IMG/VR virus record: IMGVR_UViG_3300046167_000063 | Span: 1-36,372 of that record | Origin: a virus | Strand: one strand, 5' to 3' | Length of the DNA: 36,372 bases | Shown: positions 30,308 to 36,372 of the stretch, in pieces | Numbering within the stretch: the stretch's first letter is position 1 | Layout: each line of letters opens with the position of its first letter | Made by a program: the position numbers and the translations under genes | The notes under the pieces: model-generated | The model's database searches: none | What the model was told of the DNA's origin: nothing | Seen by the model: only the letters and a program-made list of their open reading frames with translations

Positions 30308-30957
30308 GTACCACATATTTGAACATAGTCAACGAGGTACTACGTAGGCTACGAGAAGATGAAGTAGCAAGTGTAACACAAAACACTTATAGTAAGATGG
30401 TAGGTGACTTTGTTAATGATGCAAAGCAAGTAGTAGAGGACTCACACCAATGGTCTACACTACGTACAACTATTGTAGTACCTACTGTTGAAAATACTAC
30501 AGAATATAGCTTGACAAATGCTGGAGAACGTGTTAAAATATATAGTGTCATTAACGACACATCAAACTTCTTTATGCACTATCAAACACCTAACTGGTTT
30601 AATAATGCTTATTACATTTCTGGTGAAGTAACTGGTAGTCCTGACTCATATACCTTTAGTGGTATTGACAGTAACGATGATACTAAAGTAAGAGTATATC
30701 CTAAACCATCAGGTGTGTTTAGTTTACGTTTTGATTTAATTGCTAGGGAGCCTGAGTTATCTGGAGATGCAGATACTACAGTCTTACCTAAGAATGCTAT
30801 TGTCCACAACGCTGTAGCTTTGTTGGCTAGAGAACGTGGTGAGACAGGTGGTACTACAGCACAGGATTACTTCTTGATTGCAGATAAACATTTGTCTGAT
30901 GCCATTGCATTGGATGCTTACAAGAACCCTGAAGAATTCATTTACACGGTTCCATAA
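30304..30957 (+). CDS. Tail tubular protein A (gp11-like adaptor, 217 aa)
   Basis: The start (TYLNIVNEVLRRLREDEV) and the block VVEDSHQWSTLRTTIVVP are characteristic of podovirus gatekeeper/adaptor proteins, which ring the portal and hold the nozzle. Length is close to T7 gp11 (196 aa). Coupled to both neighbours by ATGA and TAATG. Confidence 0.88.
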   Translation: MSTTYLNIVNEVLRRLREDEVASVTQNTYSKMVGDFVNDAKQVVEDSHQWSTLRTTIVVPTVENTTEYSLTNAGERVKIYSVINDTSNFFMHYQTPNWFNNAYYISGEVTGSPDSYTFSGIDSNDDTKVRVYPKPSGVFSLRFDLIAREPELSGDADTTVLPKNAIVHNAVALLARERGETGGTTAQDYFLIADKHLSDAIALDAYKNPEEFIYTVP

Positions 30958-31640
30958 TGGCTCAAGAAAGACAAAACATTTATATTGCTGCTCCGGGTTT
31001 CAAGGGACTTAACACACAAGACTCCCCTGTTACTCAGGATGCGTCCTTTGCGTCTATTGCTGAGAATATGGTAGTAGACAAGTATGGACGTATTGGAGCT
31101 AGGCAGGGCTTAGATAAGCTCACAAGCAGTGCTACGCCACTAGGGTCTAGCATTGGCATTGAGACTATCTTTGAGTACGTAGACCAAAGTGGTGACATTG
31201 TAGTATTCTCTACTGGTAACAGTAAAGTGTTTACTGGTACGACTACATTAACTGATGTTACTCCCGGCAGCTACACAGTCAGTGCAAACAACTGGAAGAT
31301 TATAAACTTTAACAATCATGCTTATTTCTTCCAACGTGGACAAGAGCCTCTTATCTACACTGATGAGTCTGGCAGTGGAGTATTAGAAAAGTTTAGTGAC
31401 CACAGCCATGCTACAGGTACACCACCGCAAGCCAATGAAGCTCTAGCAGCTTTTGGTCGTGTGTGGGCTGCTGACGTTACTGGTAACAAATACACCCTGT
31501 ATTGGTCTGATTTATTAGCAGGCCATGCTTGGACAGGTGGTACTTCAGGCTCACTAGACTTAACTACTGTATGGCCTACAGGACACGATGAGATTGTAGC
31601 CTTAGCAGAGTTTAACGACTTCTTAGGTTATCTTTGGTAA
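30957..31640 (+). pseudogene. Tail tubular protein B (nozzle), N-terminal part, frameshifted at about 31626
   Basis: The frame starts at a TAATG-coupled ATG and stops at 31638-31640 (WPTGHDEIVALAEFNDFLGYLW, stop), but the family sequence continues as FLVIFGKRSILLYSG in the +1 frame from 31627. Removing one G of GG at 31626-31627 restores a single gene of about 510 residues ending at 32490. The protein forms the tail nozzle (T7 gp12/P22 gp10-like role). A one-base sequencing or assembly error is likelier than a true lesion, because the tail would otherwise be defective. Confidence 0.85.
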
Positions 31641-32490
31641 GCGTAGTATTCTATTGTACTCTGGTGCAAGCTCACCGTCTACTATGGTACTGGCGGATAT
31701 TATTACAAACATTGGCTGTATTGCTAGAGACAGCGTACAGTCTACAGGTACAGATTTATTCTTCCTGTCTGACACAGGTGTACGTAGCTTAGGCAGAGTT
31801 ATCCAAGAGAAGTCTAACCCTATTGGTGACGTATCTAAGAATGTACGTGATGAGATGATGTTTACTGTTAACACACAGACTAACGACATTAAGTCTGTAT
31901 ACAGTCCAGAGCATTCTTTCTATCTGCTGTTCTTACCTACAAGCTCTATTGTTTATTGTTTTGATACAAGAGGTAAACTAGAGGACGGAAGTAATCGTGC
32001 CACTACTTGGCCTAGCACTAAGATCTTGTGTGGTGACAGGGCAGCAGATGGTACTTTGTACTTAGGTAGTATCAAAGGTATCAATAAGTACAGTGGTTAC
32101 TTAGATGACACTAGCACATACACGTTACGTTACTACACTAACCCATTGTCCTTTGGTGACGCTAGTAGACTAAAGATTTTAAAAGAAATTAACTTTACAG
32201 TTATTGGTGGTCAAGGCGCACCAGTAACAGTTAACTGGGGATATGACTACACTGAAGGATACACAAAGCAAGCTGTAACTGTAGCTAACGCTAGTATTGC
32301 TGAGTACGGCATATCTGAGTACAACGTAAGCACATCAGAATACAGTGCTACAATTATTATTGACACCGCTAAAGCTAAAGCAACTGGATCTGGCAGAGTA
32401 GCCACTATTGGCTTGGACTGTACTATTGATGAAAGATCATTGTCCATCCAAGAAGTAAACATTGAAGCACTTATAGGTAGATTAATCTAA
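31627..32490 (+). pseudogene. Tail tubular protein B (nozzle), C-terminal part
   Basis: This frame has a stop at 31624-31626 just before GTT ATC TTT GGT AAG, so it has no proper start and continues the previous frame. It contains IGCIARDSVQSTGTDLFFLS and GVRSLGRVIQEKSNPIGDVS, well conserved in this family. Its stop overlaps the next ATG (TAATG). Confidence 0.85.
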
Positions 32491-33446
32491 TGACGAACTA
32501 TACAAAAACTACTGACTTTGCAGCAAAAGATGCTCTACCTTCAGGTAACTCTGCAAAGATTGTAAAAGGCTCTGAGATTGATACAGAGTTTAATAACATT
32601 GCAACTGCATCAGCAACTAAAGCAAACGCTAACAGTGCTGCACTTACTGGCACTACTACCTTTGAGACTATCTCTGATGGTACTATTGCTATCACTGCAT
32701 TTGTTGATGAAGATAACATGGCATCCGACAGTGCTACGTTGCTACCTACGCAACAGTCAGTCAAAGCCTATGTAGACTCACAGGTTACTGCACAGGATCT
32801 TGATGTAACTGATGGCTCCACTAGCATTGACATTGACCTAGACTCTGAGTCTTTAGGTATCTTAGGTGGCACAGGTATTGACTCCACTGCTTCAGGCACT
32901 GGTGTAACCTTAGCCATTGACTCTACTGTAGCTACGCTTACAGGCTCACAAACGCTGTCTAACAAGACTTTGTCTGCACCTGTGGTATCAGGTAACTTGA
33001 CTACTGATGGCCTCTTAGATGGCCGTGACGTAGCTGCTGATGGCACTAAGTTAGACGGTATTGAATCAGGAGCAACTGCTGACCAGACTGCTGCTGAGAT
33101 TAAGACTGCTTATGAGTCTAATGCAGACACTAATGCCTTTACTGATGCTGATGAATCTAAACTAGATGGTATTGAAGCTAGTGCAGATGTAACTGACACA
33201 GCTAATGTAACTGCTGCTGGTGCCTTGATGGACAGTGAGCTTACCAGTGAAGCATCAGTCAAAGCATTGAACCAAGGTGTAGCTACTACTGATAGCCCTA
33301 CGTTTGCTGGGTTAACTACAACCGCTGATGTATCCTTTGGCGACAACGACAAGGCTATCTTCGGTGCTGGCTCTGATCTACAGATTTATCATGATGGTAG
33401 CCAAAGCGTGATTTATGAAGGAGGGACAGGGCCATCTAGATATTAG
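32490..33446 (+). pseudogene. Tail fibre, N-terminal part, frameshifted at about 33432
   Basis: Contains fibre repeats typical of marine podovirus tails: TGSQTLSNKTLSAPVVSGN, DGRDVAADGTKLDGIESGA, SPTFAGLTTTADVSFGDN and DLQIYHDGSQS. The frame ends at 33444-33446, but removing one base at 33429-33433 (GGGCC) continues it as EGGTGHLDIRSNSETFIK. The N-terminus attaches to the nozzle; the repeats form the shaft. Confidence 0.85.
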
Positions 33447-33924
33447 GTCGAATAGCGAAACATTTATTAAAAATGGTGGTGGAACAGAGACGTACATCGA
33501 CTGTATTGACGGTAGTTATGTTCGCTTAATGCACAATACAGCTACTAAGTTAGAAACCACCTCCACAGGCATAGACGTTACTGGAGAAATCACAGCAGAC
33601 GCTCTTACTATTAATTCTTCTGGCGTTCAAATCGGAACCGTACTTCAAAGCACTAGCACTACTTCTGCGCGGCTTGCGTTGATGGACGCTAACACCACAG
33701 CAGCCTCTCAAGTAGGCATTGGGGCAACAGGTAATACGCTAGGCTTATATGCTGGTGGCGGGTTGCCTAAAGTAGTTGTAAGCGGCACAGGCATAGACGT
33801 AACTGGCACAGTGACTGCTGATGGTTTGACTGTTGATGGGACTAGTGATGTGAACCTTGGCTCTGACGGTAGCACATTTGCTAGTCTTAGCGGCGCGTCA
33901 GCAGGCAGAAAGCTAAGACATTAA
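33433..33924 (+). pseudogene. Tail fibre, middle part
   Basis: Continues the fibre in the shifted frame: HLDIRSNSETFIKNGGGTE, with two TSTGIDVTGEITADALTI/SGTGIDVTGTVTADGLTV shaft repeats, to a stop at 33922-33924. The first in-frame ATG-like codon is internal, so this is not a separate gene. Confidence 0.8.
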
Positions 33925-34114
33925 TCGTTTGCTTAGGCGCTAGTGCAGGTGCTGGATACCCGCATTAATGCTAAATCTGGGCAGGGCGAATAGACTTTTT
34001 CAAACAACAGGAACAACTCTAGGCCCTTAATCTAAATGCTCAGCGGGCGACATCAGCTTCTACGAGGACACAGGCACAACGCCTAAGTTCTTCTGGGATG
34101 CTTCTGCGGAGTCG

Positions 34115-35278
34115 TTGGGTATTGGCACTACCAATCCTGCGTCTTTGCTTCAATTATCAGGGTCGCCTGTAGCAACATCAGGTGCGCTGGCTACATTTAG
34201 AAACTCAGATGCAACCTCAAGCAACACTACTTTTGGCGGTGTTCACTTTTCCTCAAGCCCCGGCACCGACTTTTCAATTGGCAAGGCTAATGTCAACGCT
34301 GCTACCAGCCTCAGTTTCCGAAACGGTAACACTGGCGCTTCTTTGATGGATCTAACTAGCGCAGGCAATGTTGGTATTGGTAGTAGTTCGCCTAGTGAGA
34401 AGCTTACAATAGCAGGTGATGTACAGATTGGTGAATCTTCTGGCGGTGAGAAGTTAAAGTTTGTAGGAGCGTCTAGCAAGTATAACTTTTTGGTTGGAAA
34501 ACAAGTCAATGTTGACAACGCTTTTGAAATAACACCATCTACAGCCGCAGGCGGCACCACCTTCTCTACTCCTGCTGTTGTTGTCAACTCATCAGGTAAT
34601 CTTTTGGTGGGGAAGACTTCTTCTTCTGTTTCTAGTTCTGGTTTAACTGTTAGCGCAAACGACTTTATGTCATACACAAATACATCTACAGATAGTGGTG
34701 ATAGATGTTTAATTTTAAATAGGCAAAATGGCTCAGGTAATATTCTTGATTTTCAACAAGCAAATGGTTTAGTAGGCAGTATTGGTGTATCTGGCGGTAA
34801 TAACTTATACATTAGTAGCATGGCCGCCAATCACGCAGGTCTTACTTTTGCAACAGATGCAATTTTGCCAACTCGACAAGGTTCACTTACAGATAATGTA
34901 ACTGATTTAGGTGCTTCTTCAGAACGCTTTGTTGACATCTACGCCACCAACGGCACTATCCAGACATCTGACCGCAACGAGAAGCAGGACATCGCAGAAC
35001 TCTCTGACGCAGAGCAACGTGTCGCTATAGCCGCTAAAGGCTTACTGCGCAAGTTCCGTTGGAAAGACTCAGTAGCTGAGAAGGGTGATGACGCTCGTAT
35101 CCACTTTGGAATAATAGCACAAGACCTACAGGATGCGTTTGCTGCTGAAGGTTTAGACGCAGGTGACTACGGAATGTTCACCAGCACTACGTGGACTGAC
35201 GAAGAAACTAACGAAGAAAAGACTAGGATGGGTGTTCGCTATAGTGAGTTACTCGCCTTCATCATCTCAGCAATTTAA
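34115..35278 (+). pseudogene. Tail fibre, C-terminal part with S74 peptidase chaperone domain
   Basis: Fibre sequence (GDISFYEDTGTTPKFFWDAS) can be read from about 34046, upstream of any start. The end is an S74-type intramolecular chaperone: QTSDRNEKQDIAELSDAEQR, then LRKFRWKD, FGIIAQDLQDAFAAEG and GVRYSELLAFIISAI. In this family a Ser near SDxxxKxDI cleaves the chaperone after trimerisation. The stretch 33915-34050 between this and the previous part is littered with apparent indels. Confidence 0.82.
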
Positions 35279-35291
35279 CTGGAGAACTAAA

Positions 35292-35606
35292 ATGGCTACA
35301 TGGACTATTGGAACTTTAGAACGAGACTTACAAGGCGACCTAGCGGGAGGCGTTATCGTTGCCCACTGGCGTGTCACTGAAACTGAAACCGTGGGGGAGG
35401 AGACATATAGTGCTTCATCCTATGGAACCTGTGGCTTTACCCCAGACCCTTCCTCTGAAGGATACATCGCCTATGATGACCTAACGGAAGCCGACGTGAT
35501 TGGCTGGGTGCAGGGTGAGTTAGACGTTGATGCCATTGAAGCTGGCTTAACGGCTAACATTAATGAGCAGAAGAACCCTACAACCGCTGATGGTGTACCT
35601 TGGTAA
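35292..35606 (+). CDS. Conserved hypothetical protein (104 aa)
   Basis: GGAG lies about 8 nt before ATG 35292; the longer frame from 35163 runs through the fibre and is not used. The sequence starts MATWTIGTLERDLQGDLAGG, has VIVAHWRV, SYGTCGFTPDPSSEGYIAYD and ends TTADGVPW. This kind of protein often follows tail fibres in marine phages, perhaps as a fibre chaperone or tip, but that is not shown. Confidence 0.75.
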   Translation: MATWTIGTLERDLQGDLAGGVIVAHWRVTETETVGEETYSASSYGTCGFTPDPSSEGYIAYDDLTEADVIGWVQGELDVDAIEAGLTANINEQKNPTTADGVPW

Positions 35607-35836
35607 TGATGGAGCAAAAGCAAGTGACTCATCAAGATTTAGCTATAGAGGCTTTAGATCGCATAGCTCAACATGAGAAAGAATGTGGTGAGCGTTGGGC
35701 AGAGGCAATAGTTGAACTTAGGGAACTAAGGAAGGCTACTGATGCACATGCTATGCGTTGGGAGAAACTTGCTTGGCTTGTTGTTGCGTCTGCCGTGACA
35801 GCAGCGGTAACGATAGTAACAACAGTAATAGTTTAA
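35606..35836 (+). CDS. Small membrane protein, holin- or XhlA-like (76 aa)
   Basis: ATG overlaps the previous stop (TAATG); a second ATG follows at once. A charged helical N-terminus (RIAQHEKECGERWAEAIVEL) precedes one C-terminal hydrophobic segment (LAWLVVASAVTAAVTIVTTV). This resembles haemolysin XhlA-type lysis helpers. It may assist the GTA-type holin or have a spanin-like role. Confidence 0.65.
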   Translation: MMEQKQVTHQDLAIEALDRIAQHEKECGERWAEAIVELRELRKATDAHAMRWEKLAWLVVASAVTAAVTIVTTVIV

Positions 35837-35848
35837 AGAGAATATATT

Positions 35849-36372
35849 ATGTTAATGTTAGGTAGTTTACCAACAGGAGCAGTTTCAAATACTGGCTCAA
35901 TAAATATAGACGAAGAATTAGGTGCTGGTTTGATGCAAGACCTAGCTCCTTTTATGCCTAATGCCCCTACAGGTACAGGCTCAGGTGTTGGAGGAGTTTT
36001 TAGTGGTTTGTTTGATACTTTAACAGGTAGCAATTTAGTACAAACTGGACTTAGTGCTGCTGCCTTACAAGACCAAATGAACCGTCTGTCTAACATAGGC
36101 ACTGGCCTTGCTACAGGTGCCCGTGAGTTAGGTGAAGAAGCTCAAGCTGGTACAGCCTTTAGACCCTTTACAGTATCCACAGGCTTTGGTGGTGTGCAGG
36201 CTACTCCTACAGGTGGTTATACTACTACATTGTCTCCTGCTATGGCTGCACAACAACAAGCATTACAAGGGATTACCAGTGGCTTGCTTGGTGGCATGGG
36301 CAGTCCTATGATGGAAAGAGGTGCGGGGCAAGCAGGATACCTAACCAGCGGTATGCCTCGTCCGGATATAAC
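35849..36372 (+). CDS. Internal virion protein (N-terminal part; continues at window start)
   Basis: ATG at 35849 after AAAGAG; open to the window end. The product is Gly/Ala/Ser-rich with a hydrophobic stretch (GVGGVFSGLFDTLTG). The last codons CGT CCG GAT ATA AC join position 6 of the window in frame if the five shared bases are merged. Together the two parts give about 513 residues. Confidence 0.65.
   Translation, partial: MLMLGSLPTGAVSNTGSINIDEELGAGLMQDLAPFMPNAPTGTGSGVGGVFSGLFDTLTGSNLVQTGLSAAALQDQMNRLSNIGTGLATGARELGEEAQAGTAFRPFTVSTGFGGVQATPTGGYTTTLSPAMAAQQQALQGITSGLLGGMGSPMMERGAGQAGYLTSGMPRPDI

Noticed and set aside
33433-34050. Diversity-generating retroelement target in the tail fibre
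   Set aside because: No reverse transcriptase or template repeat was seen, and the changes are indels, not adenine substitutions.
1-36372. tRNA, CRISPR array, integrase, insertion sequence, phage repressor
   Set aside because: No cloverleaf, spaced direct repeats, recombinase or transposase motifs, or cI-like HTH protein were recognised by reading; a weak tRNA or divergent repressor cannot be excluded without tools.

Overview
This 36.4 kb window looks like an essentially complete genome of a short-tailed (podovirus-type, T7-like in gene content) dsDNA phage of the kind common in marine metagenomes. It has two divergent transcription blocks. Replication and nucleotide-metabolism genes run leftwards on the minus strand from about 18.6 kb to 5.4 kb. 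Virion, packaging and lysis genes run rightwards on the plus strand from about 19.1 kb to the right end, and continue from the left end to 5.3 kb. The last five bases equal the first five (ATAAC). Joining the ends across that overlap keeps one reading frame open through the junction, so the window is best read as a linearised circular or circularly permuted genome cut inside an internal-virion-protein gene. No phage RNA polymerase, integrase, repressor or tRNA gene was recognised. Transcription seems to use the host sigma70 RNA polymerase, because several near-perfect TTGACA-17-TATAAT promoters are present. A LexA-type SOS box before the first leftward gene suggests a gamma- or betaproteobacterial host (inference).

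Leftward block, in transcription order: an accessory cassette of small unknown genes (18.5-15.2 kb), including an HhH/DNA-glycosylase-like protein, two small Cys-rich proteins and a 44-residue membrane peptide. Then come a gp2.5-like ssDNA-binding protein, a T7 gp4-like primase-helicase, a T7-type family A DNA polymerase, a PD-(D/E)XK nuclease, a RecB/Cas4-like exonuclease, a T7 endonuclease I-like resolvase, a small acidic protein, a DUF3310 protein, class I ribonucleotide reductase large subunit (nrdA), four small genes, a MazG-like pyrophosphohydrolase and the small subunit (nrdB). Genes mostly overlap by 1-30 nt, as in a compact operon, and the block ends at an intrinsic terminator at 5.32 kb.

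Rightward block: candidate small terminase with AT-hooks, M15 peptidase endolysin, TerL, several small basic proteins, portal, scaffold, major capsid protein, a terminator, a 3-TM holin, a 916-residue Pro/Ala-rich coiled-coil protein, tail tubular proteins A and B (B broken by one indel), an S74-type tail fibre (broken by several indels), two small genes and three internal virion (ejection) proteins.

The least explained part is the control and accessory segment at 15.1-19.1 kb. Six copies of the palindrome TTACAATTGTAA lie there, four of them 16-18 nt before start codons. The 600-bp divergent intergenic region carries clustered TGCCAA and ACTTGAG repeats and nested inverted repeats, so it is a candidate origin or switch region. 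Family assignments come from reading motifs and from memory of the families; no database search was run.
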